Position numbers and translations under genes: made by a program
Shown here: positions 10,122 to 18,500 of the stretch, one piece after another
How the letters are laid out: every line of letters begins with the position of its first letter
How positions within the stretch are numbered: the stretch's first letter is position 1
Notes under the pieces: model-generated
Seen by the model: the letters and a program-made list of their open reading frames with translations, nothing else
The model's database searches: none
Told to the model about the DNA's origin: nothing
NCBI RefSeq assembly: GCF_004349135.1
Contig: NZ_SMFN01000007.1
Coordinates: forward strand, 128,293 to 192,292
Reading direction: 5' to 3'
DNA length: 64,000 bases
Source: Flavobacterium sandaracinum
Lineage (GTDB): Bacteria; Bacteroidota; Bacteroidia; Flavobacteriales; Flavobacteriaceae

Positions 10122-10165
10122 CATTATTGTGGACACAGTTTGTAAAACTGCGCGAACGATTGTGG
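10122..10165 (+). repeat. short palindromic repeat, family B copy 1
   Basis: Contains ACACAGTTTGTAAAACTGCG, a hairpin of the form CAGTTT-loop-AAACTG, followed by CGAACGATTG. The preceding TTTATATTATTTC is also shared with copy 2 at 10353, and the palindrome recurs at 63695. Confidence 0.7.
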
Positions 10166-10193
10166 CGTATCATCTATTTTTGTAGGGATTACA

Positions 10194-10218
10194 GTCATTG
10201 CGAGGAACGAAGCAATCG
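10194..10218 (+). repeat. short dispersed palindrome (GTCATTGCGAGG type)
   Basis: Reads GTCATTGCGAGGAACGAAGC followed by AATCG, an imperfect palindrome (ATTGC..GCAAT ends). I recognise this motif as a small intergenic repeat seen in many unrelated bacterial genomes. It sits inside the repeat cluster between the dehydrogenase and the accessory pair. Confidence 0.6.
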
Positions 10219-10279
10219 CATTTAGTTTGTTGTTTTATTTACTCCTCTTTGTTGGGTATGAATTCTTAAAGATATAGTA

Positions 10280-10345
10280 ACCGCGTTGCAAAAGCTACGA
10301 TTGTGGTCTAAATTATAATTGACACTCGTTGCAAAAGAGCGCTAG
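10280..10345 (+). repeat. degenerate tandem pair of GTTGCAAAAG units
   Basis: CGCGTTGCAAAAGCTACGAT and CTCGTTGCAAAAGAGCGCTA lie about 40 bases apart and share GTTGCAAAAG followed by a GTGG-type end. They add to the repeat cluster between 10100 and 10420. No coding potential. Confidence 0.5.
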
Positions 10346-10352
10346 TGGGGGT

Positions 10353-10408
10353 ATTTATATTATTTCCTAATTGGGCACAGTTTGCAAAACTGCTCTAACG
10401 ATTACGCG
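10353..10408 (+). repeat. short palindromic repeat, family B copy 2
   Basis: Contains GGGCACAGTTTGCAAAACTG (palindrome CAGTTT-GCA-AAACTG), then CTCTAACGATTACGCGC. It shares the TTTATATTATTTC lead with copy 1 and the palindrome with the copy near the IS110 element at the right end. Confidence 0.75.
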
Positions 10409-10439
10409 CTTATTTTTATTAGGTTTAATAATTACTCCA

Positions 10440-11006
10440 CTATTTAACTTCATTTTCTAAATCCTTTTGTATTTTTTTTAAATTTAATAGTACATTACTA
10501 TGCAGTTTTTCATAATTATCTTCCATTTTACCAAACAATTCATTTATTTCATTATCTCTTATGTTTTTCGATTGGTTTATTTTATTTATTTTTTGCAGAA
10601 TTTCAGAGTTATCGCTTACAATTTTAAAATTATTATCTTCAATCAGTTCATAAAATAAATTTATATGATGATACTCGTAATGTGGAAAATGCTTTAATTT
10701 TTGCGAACAAAACTCAACGTTTTCTTGTTGAATGTTAATTAATAGATTGTCTCCTTCGATGACATTGTCTTTATACAATTTGAATTGCAATCTTATTAAA
10801 TTAAGTAAGTTGATATACTCCAAATAAAATTCAGTTGCTTTTTTGCCAGCGTTAATTTTTTCTTTCCAATAATATGTTTTTTGTTCTCTTTTATATTTTG
10901 ATTTTTCCCATATGACATTTGCAATCCAGCCAATTGCCCCACAAAATATTGGAATTATAAAATTAAGAACTGTTTGAGAGTATTTTACACATTCAGTTGT
11001 ACACAT
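10440..11006 (-). CDS. hypothetical membrane-anchored protein
   Basis: I do not recognise a family. The 188-residue product has one transmembrane segment at about 14-31 (VLNFIIPIFCGAIGWIANVI), a basic stretch (KYKREQK) and then a long, charged, mainly helical cytoplasmic part, including a likely coiled coil near the C-terminus (EINELFGKMEDNYEKL). Its start codon abuts the stop of the upstream protease gene, so the two are cotranscribed. Very AT-rich, Asn/Lys-rich composition and a position inside a repeat-bounded islet suggest accessory DNA. Confidence 0.7.
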   Translation of the reverse strand: MCTTECVKYSQTVLNFIIPIFCGAIGWIANVIWEKSKYKREQKTYYWKEKINAGKKATEFYLEYINLLNLIRLQFKLYKDNVIEGDNLLINIQQENVEFCSQKLKHFPHYEYHHINLFYELIEDNNFKIVSDNSEILQKINKINQSKNIRDNEINELFGKMEDNYEKLHSNVLLNLKKIQKDLENEVK

Positions 11007-12065
11007 CTAGTAGCCTTTATTAGTTAAAACGGTTTTTCTTAAATCTACAATTCTTAAAACGGCATTGTTATAGATGATAGTTTTTTCGGAAAAATCTTTA
11101 ATAGGTTTTAAGGTATAACCCAAATCGAATTCATTTGGCTTAAAATATTTGCTGTTTTTTCTTTGTTCAAGGCCTTCCGCTGTGTATAAGCTAATACCTT
11201 CTCCAATTTTTAAGCCTGTATCAGGATTTGTAGAAGTATATTCGGAAATGTATTCATACTCTTTAGGAATTATTGTTTTTAAAAACTCATAATTTTCAAG
11301 CATTTTTTCTATGTTTTCAGACGTTGATTTACCAACACTAAAATCAAAATCAATTCTATATAAATAATCGTTGACTAAACTCAACCGATATGTTATATCA
11401 GCGTTTATACAATTTTGAAATTTTTTCGTCACTACCAAATAACCTTTTTCTATGTCTTTTTTTAGGTAATCTACATATTCCTTACGATTTCTTTGTTTAG
11501 CTAGAAAAGAATCGTCTGTTATTTTAAAATCTTTATTTTTCAGTACAATAATTGATATATCAAAATCACTCATACCAATCTTAAAAGGGATAATGCTTTC
11601 GAAAGAGCAATCAGAATTTGTTACTGCTCCATTGTATATTGTTAACTCGTTTCCATTTAGTTGAATTTTTCCTAATTTTTGAATTGCCGATTGACCGAGT
11701 AATAACGGCGCACTCAATTCGTGTATTACAGATGCTGTTACATCATAAAGTTTAAGTCCTTGTATTTCAATTTCGCGAAGTATTATTTTTGTATTTTCAG
11801 TAATCTGACCATTTGCTATTTGTGAATATGAAGTTCCTACTATGTCGTCTGCATTCAAATATCCATTTTTCAGCATAAAGCGTGCTTCTGACAATGAAAT
11901 TACAACATCGCTTGCTCCAGTGTCAAAAATGAATTTTAACGGAATTCCATTAACTTTACAGGGAATAGTATAAACGCCATTTCCTTCATTAGTCATATGA
12001 ACTTGTGTTTGTGCAATGTTCACACTTACGTAAAACAACATAAAAAATAGTGTAATCTTTCTCAT
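11007..12065 (-). CDS. retropepsin-like aspartic protease, exported
   Basis: 352 residues with a signal peptide (MRKITLFFMLFYVSVNIAQT). The catalytic signature is FIFDTGASDVVIS with D48-T49-G50, followed about 80 residues later by the hydrophobic flap/partner segment LLLGQSAIQKLGKIQLN, as in retroviral-type clan AA proteases that work as dimers. The remaining 200 residues have no domain I recognise. The target is unknown. It is the first gene of a two-gene operon with the membrane protein at 10440, and has a promoter block upstream (12165-12230) that recurs near 63500. Confidence 0.85.
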   Translation of the reverse strand: MRKITLFFMLFYVSVNIAQTQVHMTNEGNGVYTIPCKVNGIPLKFIFDTGASDVVISLSEARFMLKNGYLNADDIVGTSYSQIANGQITENTKIILREIEIQGLKLYDVTASVIHELSAPLLLGQSAIQKLGKIQLNGNELTIYNGAVTNSDCSFESIIPFKIGMSDFDISIIVLKNKDFKITDDSFLAKQRNRKEYVDYLKKDIEKGYLVVTKKFQNCINADITYRLSLVNDYLYRIDFDFSVGKSTSENIEKMLENYEFLKTIIPKEYEYISEYTSTNPDTGLKIGEGISLYTAEGLEQRKNSKYFKPNEFDLGYTLKPIKDFSEKTIIYNNAVLRIVDLRKTVLTNKGY

Positions 12066-12164
12066 ATTTTAAAATTTTGTTAGATGTACGAAAGTCCGCA
12101 AGGATGACCGTTATCTTGCATATAGACCAAATAAACTTTCGTGTATCCTCCCATTTACAGGTAG

Positions 12165-12230
12165 TTTGGCCAAACTTTCTTCCCTTCTATATTCTTTCAA
12201 ATATATTAAATTTTTCTTACAATTTTTATA
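12165..12230 (-). promoter_or_regulatory. shared promoter block, family F copy 1
   Basis: On the minus strand the block contains TATATTTG (12198-12205), a full match to the Bacteroidota -7 consensus, preceded by TTGTAAGAAAAATTTAA. The same arrangement (TTGTAAGAATATTTGAA then TATATTTG) is found at 63490-63560 upstream of an unrelated gene. Predicted transcript start lies about 125 bases ahead of the protease start at 12065. Confidence 0.5.
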
Positions 12231-12257
12231 CAAATGAATAAACGTTATAGTTATTGC

Positions 12258-12410
12258 GGTTTGCGTGAGGGACAGCAGCGGCATCCTTTTTCGTGTTCTC
12301 GATACTGCTGTAAAAACAGCAACTCGAACTGACGAAAAAGATACAGCGGATGGCCCGACCCAAAGTGGCGAGGAGGAACGACAAAGCTGCTGCAGGGTCA
12401 CGCCCAAAAA
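12258..12410 (-). repeat. structured intergenic repeat, family A copy 4
   Basis: On the minus strand: a GGGTCGGGC lead, then ATCCGCTGTATCTTTTTCG, a central hairpin (TTCGAGTTGCTGTTTTTAC against ACAGCAGTATCGAGAA, part of each quoted), CGAAAAAGGATGCCGCTGC and a TCCCTCACGCAA end. It shares TGTATCTTTT and AAAAGGATGCCGCTG with copy 5 (51286) and the equivalent core with copy 3 (47295). Spurious ORFs cross it; they are not genes. Confidence 0.75.
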
Positions 12411-12544
12411 AACAATCGGTTTATAATACTCAAGTTATTCTCTTCACTCTTCACTCTTCACTTTTCACTTTTTTGTATTTTATGAAATTTCCAAAAAAAG
12501 TATATCTTTAGCCAACTAAATCCAAAACCCCAAAACCAAAAAAT

Positions 12545-13951
12545 ATGGAAGACCAAAAACCAGACGATTTTAAAAGAGAATTAGGATTACTTGACGGAAC
12601 TATGCTTGTAGTGGGTTCTATGATAGGTTCCGGGATATTTATTGTGAGCTCGGACATGGTTCGGCAATTGGGTTCCGCCGGTTGGTTGATTGCGATGTGG
12701 GTGCTTACGGGCACGATTACGGTGATTGCTGCCGTGAGTTATGGCGAGTTGAGCGCGATGTTTCCTAAAGCGGGTGGTCAATATGTGTATATCAAGGAAG
12801 CGTATGGTAAACTCATAGGATTCTTATACGGTTGGAGCTTTTTTGCCGTGATACAAACGGGAACGATTGCTGCTGTAGGTGTGGCTTTTGCTAAATTTGC
12901 CGCTTATTTATATGCGCCTTTAAGTGATAAGAATATTTTATATGAAATAGGGGATTTTAAGCTCAATGCGGCGCAGTTGGTTTCTATTTTTACCATTATT
13001 TTATTGAGTTATGTGAACAGTCGAGGGGTGAAAAACTCGAAAATTCTACAAACGGTGTTAACGGTTATCAAAATTCTATCGTTGGCAGGTTTGATTATTT
13101 TTGGTTTTATGGCTGCCAAAGCAGAAGTTTGGGATGCAAACTGGACGAATGCTTGGACGTCACAAGCATTGAATGTAGAAACGGGCTCATGGTTGCCTAT
13201 CAGTGGAACCGCATTGATATCTGGAATTTCGGCAGCATTAGTAGGTTCGATGTTCTCCAGTGTGGCTTGGGAAGGCGTTACTTTTATCGCCGGAGAAATT
13301 AAAAATCCAAAGCGCAACGTGGGATTGAGTTTGTTTTTAGGAACCTTAATCGTGAGTGTAATTTATATTTTGGCAAATATTATGTACTTGGCGGTGGTGC
13401 CTTTGTATGACATTGCTACAGCCGAATCTGATCGTGTGGCTGTTGTGGCTTCGCAAAGTATCTTTGGTTCAGTGGGAACATTAATAATCGCTGTGATGAT
13501 TATGATTTCGACTTTTGCCTGCAACAACGGATTGATTATGGCGGGTGCGAGAGTGTATTATACAATGGCGCAAGACGGTGTTTTCTTCAAGAAAGCAGCT
13601 GAATTGAATCATGCCAGTGTTCCGGCTTGGTCTATTTGGGCGCAGTGTATCTGGGCTTCGGCGTTGTGTTTGACAGGGAAATATGGTGATTTATTGGATT
13701 TTGTGGTCATCATCGTTTTGATATTTTACATCCTTACTATTTTAGGAATATTTATTCTTCGTAAGAAAATGCCAGATGCTGAAAGACCGTATAAAGCGTT
13801 TGGGTATCCATTTCTACCGGCTCTTTATATTGTTGTTGCTAGTGCGATTTGCATCGCTTTACTATATACTAAAACGAGTACGAGCGGTTGGGGTGTTTTG
13901 ATTATGCTAGTTGGTATTCCGGTTTATTATTTGACAAAAGCTAAGGAATAG
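12545..13951 (+). CDS. APC-superfamily amino acid permease
   Basis: 468 residues with about 12 transmembrane helices. TM1 holds the substrate-binding motif GSMIGSGIFIVSSDM (residues about 28-42), and TM6 the matching SVAWEGVTFIAGEIKNPKRN segment, typical of the amino acid/polyamine/organocation superfamily, LAT/YfnA-like branch. It imports or exchanges amino acids across the inner membrane; the specificity is not evident. Single gene transcribed away from the accessory islet; ATG at 12545 follows an A-rich leader without Shine-Dalgarno sequence. Confidence 0.93.
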   Translation: MEDQKPDDFKRELGLLDGTMLVVGSMIGSGIFIVSSDMVRQLGSAGWLIAMWVLTGTITVIAAVSYGELSAMFPKAGGQYVYIKEAYGKLIGFLYGWSFFAVIQTGTIAAVGVAFAKFAAYLYAPLSDKNILYEIGDFKLNAAQLVSIFTIILLSYVNSRGVKNSKILQTVLTVIKILSLAGLIIFGFMAAKAEVWDANWTNAWTSQALNVETGSWLPISGTALISGISAALVGSMFSSVAWEGVTFIAGEIKNPKRNVGLSLFLGTLIVSVIYILANIMYLAVVPLYDIATAESDRVAVVASQSIFGSVGTLIIAVMIMISTFACNNGLIMAGARVYYTMAQDGVFFKKAAELNHASVPAWSIWAQCIWASALCLTGKYGDLLDFVVIIVLIFYILTILGIFILRKKMPDAERPYKAFGYPFLPALYIVVASAICIALLYTKTSTSGWGVLIMLVGIPVYYLTKAKE

Positions 13952-13989
13952 TTTTTTAAAATTAGGAGTTATGAATTATGAATGATGAA

Positions 13990-14135
13990 TTTGCGGATGT
14001 AAATCGTATTTTTAAAGGGGAATTTTTTGGAAATCAGTGAAAATCCGTTTTATCTGCGTTTTATTCGCTACAAAATAGGAAAAGTAATGCTTAAAAAAAT
14101 CCGTTTAATCCGTGTCATCTGTGGCTAAATTTAGA
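13990..14135 (+). repeat. dispersed non-coding repeat with ATCCGTTT units
   Basis: The intergenic stretch after the permease contains two related units, AAATCCGTTTTATCTGCG and AAATCCGTTTAATCCGTG followed by TCATCTGTGG. I recognise this type of text as common filler repeat in Bacteroidota genomes. No ORF of substance; the rest of 13952-14302 holds only the terminator at 14160. Confidence 0.45.
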
Positions 14136-14159
14136 GCAACAATGCCATTAAGAAAGCAA

Positions 14160-14198
14160 AAAAAAATCCGTCTCGTTGTTAAAAATGGACGGATTTTC
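14160..14198 (+). terminator. rho-independent terminator
   Basis: AAAATCCGTC pairs with GACGGATTTT over a 15-base loop. It lies downstream of the permease and about 100 bases past the end of the convergent GAPDH gene, so it may serve both strands. Confidence 0.65.
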
Positions 14199-14302
14199 TA
14201 TTAAATTCAGGTTGTATTGCGGTTGTTTTAATTCTACAAATTAATGACTAAAAACTAATAACTAAAAAAGTACAACTGCAATATGCAACCTGTAAAGGAC
14301 TG

Positions 14303-15751
14303 CTAGTAATACGTAAAACGTCTTACTTTAGCAATGTATTTTGCCAATCGGATTACTTGGTGGCTGTAACCGTATTCGTTATCGTACCAAATGTATAATA
14401 CGATATTCTTTCCATCTTTTGAAACGATCGTCGCGTTACTGTCATAAATAGCAGGTTGAGGCGTACCTACAATATCTGAAGAGACTAACTCATTATTCAT
14501 CGAGTATTTTATTTGCTCTACCAGCTCGCCTTCCAAAGCATATTTTTTCATGATAGCATTGATTTCCTGCACCGAAGTAGTTTTGGAAACTTCAAGGTTT
14601 AAGACAACCAAAGAGCCATTTGGAACTGGAACCCGAATCGCATTTGAGGTCAGTTTTCCTTCCAATGAAGGTAATGCTTTTGCAACAGCACTTCCAGCAC
14701 CAGTTTCGGTAATCACCATGTTCAAAGCGGCTGCTCTTCCACGACGGTATTTTTTGTGCATGTTGTCTACAAGATTCTGGTCGTTCGTGTACGCATGAAT
14801 TGTTTCTAAATGTCCTTTGACAACACCTAAAGTATCTTCAACCGCTTTTAAGATTGGTGTGATTGCATTTGTAGTACAAGATGCCGCTGAAAAAATATTA
14901 ATTTCATCCGGATTGTATTCGTTCTGGTTTACACCATGAACAATGTTTGGAACTCCCTTTCCAGGAGCGGTAAGCAATACTTTATCGGCTCCCTTAGAAA
15001 CCAAATGGCGGCTCAATGCCTCGTGTGTTGTAAATGCCCCCGTGTTGTCAATTACTAAAGCATTATCGATTCCAAAAAGCGTATAATCAATTTCTTCTGG
15101 AGCGTTTGCAGTAATAACATGGACAGTAGTTCCGTTGATTATCAATGCGTTATTTTCGGGGTCGGCAATTACAGAACCTTGAAAGTCTCCATGTATAGAA
15201 TCATATCGCAACAAGGAAGCTCTTTTTTCAAGCGATGTAGCGTCATTTTTATCACGTGTAACAATCGCTCGCAAGCGCAACTGACTTCCTTTTCCCGTTT
15301 TAGACATCAGCTCTCTGGCTAATAGACGACCAATACGTCCAAAACCATATAAAACAACATCTTTAGGTTGCACTTCCTCTGAGTCTTTTGCGTTTTTTAA
15401 TTTGTCAATCACAAAATACTTAGCATCTGGGTATTTGTCCTCTTCTAAACCATATTCATAGGTTAGCTTGCCAATATCTAATTTTGAAGGTAGCAAGTTC
15501 AATTCTAAAACCGCTTTTGCAATTTTAACAGAATCGAATATCGAAATGGGTTTGCCTACAAATTCAGCTGCATATTCATGCAGATTAATGATGTCACTGA
15601 CATTTCTGTCAAGGAGTTGATTTCGAAATAAAACCATTTCGATTGATTTGTCGTACCATAAATCGCTGATAATTTTAATCAGTTTTACTCCTGCGCGTCG
15701 CCTGTCAGCTTGAAAAGAAACTTCTTTTTCGTATAAAGTTGTAGTTGCCAT
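14303..15751 (-). CDS. gap: glyceraldehyde-3-phosphate dehydrogenase, long form
   Basis: Catalyses oxidative phosphorylation of glyceraldehyde 3-phosphate. The 482-residue protein is about 140 longer than classical GAPDH: residues 1-130 are a helical N-terminal extension (LFRNQLLDRNVSDIINLHEY), then the Rossmann domain begins at GFGRIG (136-141), the catalytic Cys is C292 in SAASCTTN, and the C-terminal catalytic domain ends WYDNEYGYSHQV. After the second strand the sequence is IVTRDKND, not the usual acidic NAD-binding context, so NADP use is possible. Long forms are known in several phyla; this is an intact example. A -7 box (TACTTTTG, minus strand) lies at 15799-15806. Confidence 0.95.
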   Translation of the reverse strand: MATTTLYEKEVSFQADRRRAGVKLIKIISDLWYDKSIEMVLFRNQLLDRNVSDIINLHEYAAEFVGKPISIFDSVKIAKAVLELNLLPSKLDIGKLTYEYGLEEDKYPDAKYFVIDKLKNAKDSEEVQPKDVVLYGFGRIGRLLARELMSKTGKGSQLRLRAIVTRDKNDATSLEKRASLLRYDSIHGDFQGSVIADPENNALIINGTTVHVITANAPEEIDYTLFGIDNALVIDNTGAFTTHEALSRHLVSKGADKVLLTAPGKGVPNIVHGVNQNEYNPDEINIFSAASCTTNAITPILKAVEDTLGVVKGHLETIHAYTNDQNLVDNMHKKYRRGRAAALNMVITETGAGSAVAKALPSLEGKLTSNAIRVPVPNGSLVVLNLEVSKTTSVQEINAIMKKYALEGELVEQIKYSMNNELVSSDIVGTPQPAIYDSNATIVSKDGKNIVLYIWYDNEYGYSHQVIRLAKYIAKVRRFTYY

Positions 15752-15798
15752 GTTGAAAATTTAATGAAAATAAGTGATTGTATTTTTTAAAATTTGCG

Positions 15799-15806
15799 CA
15801 AAAGTA
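15799..15806 (-). promoter_or_regulatory. -7 promoter box of gap
   Basis: TACTTTTG on the minus strand matches TAnnTTTG; the transcript would start about 40 bases before the GAPDH start codon. No convincing -33 TTTG partner. Confidence 0.5.
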
Positions 15807-15852
15807 CCGATTTCAATCGATTTCGTAACGTGTTTTGTTATTTATTTGCAAA

Positions 15853-15890
15853 TAAAAAAGCCATCTTGTTTTTTTCAAGATGGCTTTCGT
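15853..15890 (-). terminator. rho-independent terminator of the HtrA gene
   Basis: AAAGCCATCTTG and CAAGATGGCTTT form a perfect 12-bp stem over a T-rich loop, placed just after the stop of the minus-strand protease gene and before GAPDH. Confidence 0.85.
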
Positions 15891-15909
15891 TTTATCAAAA
15901 AAGGAAGCA

Positions 15910-17310
15910 TTAGAGAATCACCCGCATTACTTCTCCACTTTTAGTAATCATTTCAATACGCACGGTTTGGCTTTCTTCTTTTTTACTTAAAAGTTTAGAC
16001 ACCGTTTCTACATCTGTAGCTTTGACATTGTCAATACTCAAGATAATATTTCCTACCAACTCCTCTTTGTATTGTTTTAAACTTTCGCTGGTGATCGATT
16101 TGATTTTTACGCCATAATCAATTTTAAATTTCTTTTTATCTGCTGCTTCAATATTTTCTAATTCAATTCCTTTAAATTCGGTGCTGAAAAATTCATTTTT
16201 ACTCAAGATAACTGCAACAACTTTAGTTTTTCCGTCTCGTATAAAAGAGACCTGCACTTTGTCATTTGGTCTTTTAGTATTGATATATCCCGAGAGATCA
16301 GCAAAAGTAGCAATGTTTTGATCGTCTAATTTAATAATGATATCCCCTTTAGTAAGTCCTGATTTTTGAGCACCAGAATTTTGCGTTACTTTATTAATGT
16401 AGAATCCCTGTGTTTGCGAAATTCCTAACTCCTTAGAAGCAATTCCATTTAGTTCGCCTCCTTCAACACCCAAAATTCCACGTTGTACATTTCCAAACTC
16501 CATTAAATCTTCAATGATTTTTCGAGCAATATTCGAAGGAACTGCAAACGAATAACCTACATAAGAACCAGTCATCGAAGAAATCATCGTGTTGATTCCT
16601 ATCAGTTCGCCACGCGTATTCACTAAGGCGCCACCACTGTTCCCCGGATTTACCGCGGCATCTGTTTGTATGAATGATTGGATACCGCTGGTGTCCAAAT
16701 CTCTGGCTTTCGCCGAAACAATACCAGCAGTTACCGTGGACGTTAAATTATATGGATTTCCGACCGCCAAAACCCATTCGCCCACTTTCACCGAATCAGA
16801 ATTAGCAAAAACAGTATACGGTAATTTCTCATTCGCATCAATTTTTAATAAAGCAATATCCATTTTAGAATCGGTTCCAATGAGCTTTGCCTGATATGAT
16901 TTTTTATTATTCAAGGTAATTTCAATTTCAGAGGCACCTTTGATCACATGATTATTAGTCACAATATAACCGTCCTCAGAAATGATTACACCAGAACCTG
17001 TTCCTACTTGTTCCTGGGATTGCCCGCCTTTATACCCATAAAAATATTCTAAAATGGGATTTGTAATCGTTCTTCGAGAAACGTTTTTAACGTGGACAAC
17101 CGTATGAATAGTCTTTTCTGCAGCCTCAGTAAAATCGAGTACATCCGATGATAAACCTACTTTCTTTCCGTAAGAATTGGATGCTGTCGTTACCAAAGTA
17201 TCTTTGTCATTAGAAAAATAACCATTGGTGTCAAATAATAACTTGTAGGAACCTAGTGTTACTACTCCGCTCAACAAGGAAACTAAAAAAAGTGTTGAAA
17301 AATTTTTCAT
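15910..17310 (-). CDS. HtrA/DegP-type periplasmic serine protease
   Basis: 466 residues. A signal or anchor segment at 6-22 precedes the trypsin-like domain with the triad H121 (TNNHVI), D151 (MDIALLKI) and S225 (NPGNSGGAL), then a PDZ domain at about 280-360 (GILGVEGGELNG..) and a second, more diverged PDZ at about 375-460. This layout matches DegP/DegQ proteins, which degrade misfolded envelope proteins. It is followed by the GAPDH gene on the same strand but a terminator separates them. Divergent from dapF. Confidence 0.95.
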   Translation of the reverse strand: MKNFSTLFLVSLLSGVVTLGSYKLLFDTNGYFSNDKDTLVTTASNSYGKKVGLSSDVLDFTEAAEKTIHTVVHVKNVSRRTITNPILEYFYGYKGGQSQEQVGTGSGVIISEDGYIVTNNHVIKGASEIEITLNNKKSYQAKLIGTDSKMDIALLKIDANEKLPYTVFANSDSVKVGEWVLAVGNPYNLTSTVTAGIVSAKARDLDTSGIQSFIQTDAAVNPGNSGGALVNTRGELIGINTMISSMTGSYVGYSFAVPSNIARKIIEDLMEFGNVQRGILGVEGGELNGIASKELGISQTQGFYINKVTQNSGAQKSGLTKGDIIIKLDDQNIATFADLSGYINTKRPNDKVQVSFIRDGKTKVVAVILSKNEFFSTEFKGIELENIEAADKKKFKIDYGVKIKSITSESLKQYKEELVGNIILSIDNVKATDVETVSKLLSKKEESQTVRIEMITKSGEVMRVIL

Positions 17311-17419
17311 AATTAAATTCGTTTATTAAGATATTTACTTGTAAAAATAGAATTAAAATTGATTCCTAAAATACAGTTTAACGCTCTTTAACAATGATTA
17401 ACATTTCATTAATAGTTCG

Positions 17420-17427
17420 TACTTTTG
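17420..17427 (+). promoter_or_regulatory. -7 promoter box of dapF
   Basis: TACTTTTG fits TAnnTTTG and lies 21 bases before the dapF ATG, predicting a leader of about 15 bases. A -33 TTTG is not obvious. Confidence 0.5.
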
Positions 17428-17448
17428 TGAGACACAATTCAAATTAAA

Positions 17449-18231
17449 ATGCACTTAGAATTTTATAAATACCAAGGAACAGGAAATGATTTTGTAATGA
17501 TTGATAATCGTTCTGAGTTTTTTCCAAAAGAGAACACAAAACTAATAGCACATTTATGTGACCGACGTTTCGGGATAGGTGGCGATGGGTTGATTTTGTT
17601 AGAAAATGATTCTGAAACCGATTTTAAAATGGTCTATTACAATTCAGATGGAAACCAAAGTTCCATGTGCGGGAATGGTGGACGCTGTTTAGTGGCTTTC
17701 GCCAAAAAGCTGCAGGTAATCGAGAATAATGCTACTTTCATAGCCACAGATGGTTTGCATCATGCAACAATTGGCGATGATGGATTGGTTTCGTTACAAA
17801 TGATTGATGTTGCTGAGGTAAAGGTCAGTCCAGATCATGTGTTTCTAAATACGGGTTCGCCACACCATGTACAATTGGTTGATGATTTAGAAAAGTACAA
17901 TATCAAGGAAAATGGAGCTGCTATTCGATACGGAGATTTATACGGTAAAGCAGGAAGTAATATCAATTTTGTAAAACAAATTGACGATTCTACTTTTTCG
18001 TTACGAACGTATGAAAGAGGCGTAGAAGATGAAACACTTTCTTGTGGAACAGGTGCTACAGCAGTTGCAATTGCGATGAACGTACTAGGAAAAACAGAGG
18101 CATCTTCAATAAATTTGAATGTTGAAGGTGGGAAATTAGTAGTTTCGTTTGAAAAAAAAGAAGGGCAATTTTCCAAAGTCTTCCTGAAAGGACCGGCGGA
18201 ATTTGTATTTAAAGGGAGTATTGAGATTTAA
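17449..18231 (+). CDS. dapF: diaminopimelate epimerase
   Basis: Converts LL- to meso-diaminopimelate for lysine and peptidoglycan synthesis in the cytoplasm. 260 residues, two pseudo-symmetric halves. The two active-site cysteines are C74 (MCGNGGRC) and C199 (SCGTGA); the N-terminal signature is KYQGTGNDFVMIDN. Slightly short but complete. It is separated from the following envelope genes by a repeat element, so cotranscription is uncertain, though the neighbourhood is rich in wall genes. Confidence 0.97.
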   Translation: MHLEFYKYQGTGNDFVMIDNRSEFFPKENTKLIAHLCDRRFGIGGDGLILLENDSETDFKMVYYNSDGNQSSMCGNGGRCLVAFAKKLQVIENNATFIATDGLHHATIGDDGLVSLQMIDVAEVKVSPDHVFLNTGSPHHVQLVDDLEKYNIKENGAAIRYGDLYGKAGSNINFVKQIDDSTFSLRTYERGVEDETLSCGTGATAVAIAMNVLGKTEASSINLNVEGGKLVVSFEKKEGQFSKVFLKGPAEFVFKGSIEI

Positions 18232-18291
18232 TTTTCGAAACAATTTATAAAAATTAAAATCCTCTATACTCTAAAATAAACAGCATATAAT

Positions 18292-18450
18292 TTTAAACAT
18301 ATAAGTCAAGTAAGTTAGTCTGTCAAATAGTGGTTAAAAGGCAATGTAAGTTAAAACGTCCTTTGCAAGTCTATAAGTTCGTGCTAAAATGAACTATTGG
18401 TTTTACTTGATTTTATTCAAATTAAAAACTTATATGACTTATATGTTTTA
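18292..18450. repeat. inverted-repeat element, family E copy 1
   Basis: A 159-bp non-coding unit whose left end TTTAAACATATAAGTCAAGT (18292 on) and right end are inverted copies of each other (about 22 of 25 positions). The interior has a further weak inverted pair (AATAGT/ACTATT). A second unit with the same ends lies at 52726-52891 but with a different interior. It looks like a miniature inverted-repeat element; no ORF. Confidence 0.6.
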
Positions 18451-18500
18451 ACATTGTTGAATAAAATGCTGTTATTTGTAGCATTAAGCGTTAAAATAAA

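Noticed and set aside
10194..10410. CRISPR-like or tandem array
   Set aside because: The repeats are few, of different families and unequally spaced; no spacer pattern and no cas genes.
10440..12065. Toxin-immunity or defence pair
   Set aside because: Neither protein has a toxin, nuclease or known defence domain; the pairing alone does not justify the label.
12111..12407. 98-codon minus-strand ORF
   Set aside because: Most of it is repeat A copy 4 and the family F block read in one frame; no protein character and no conserved start.
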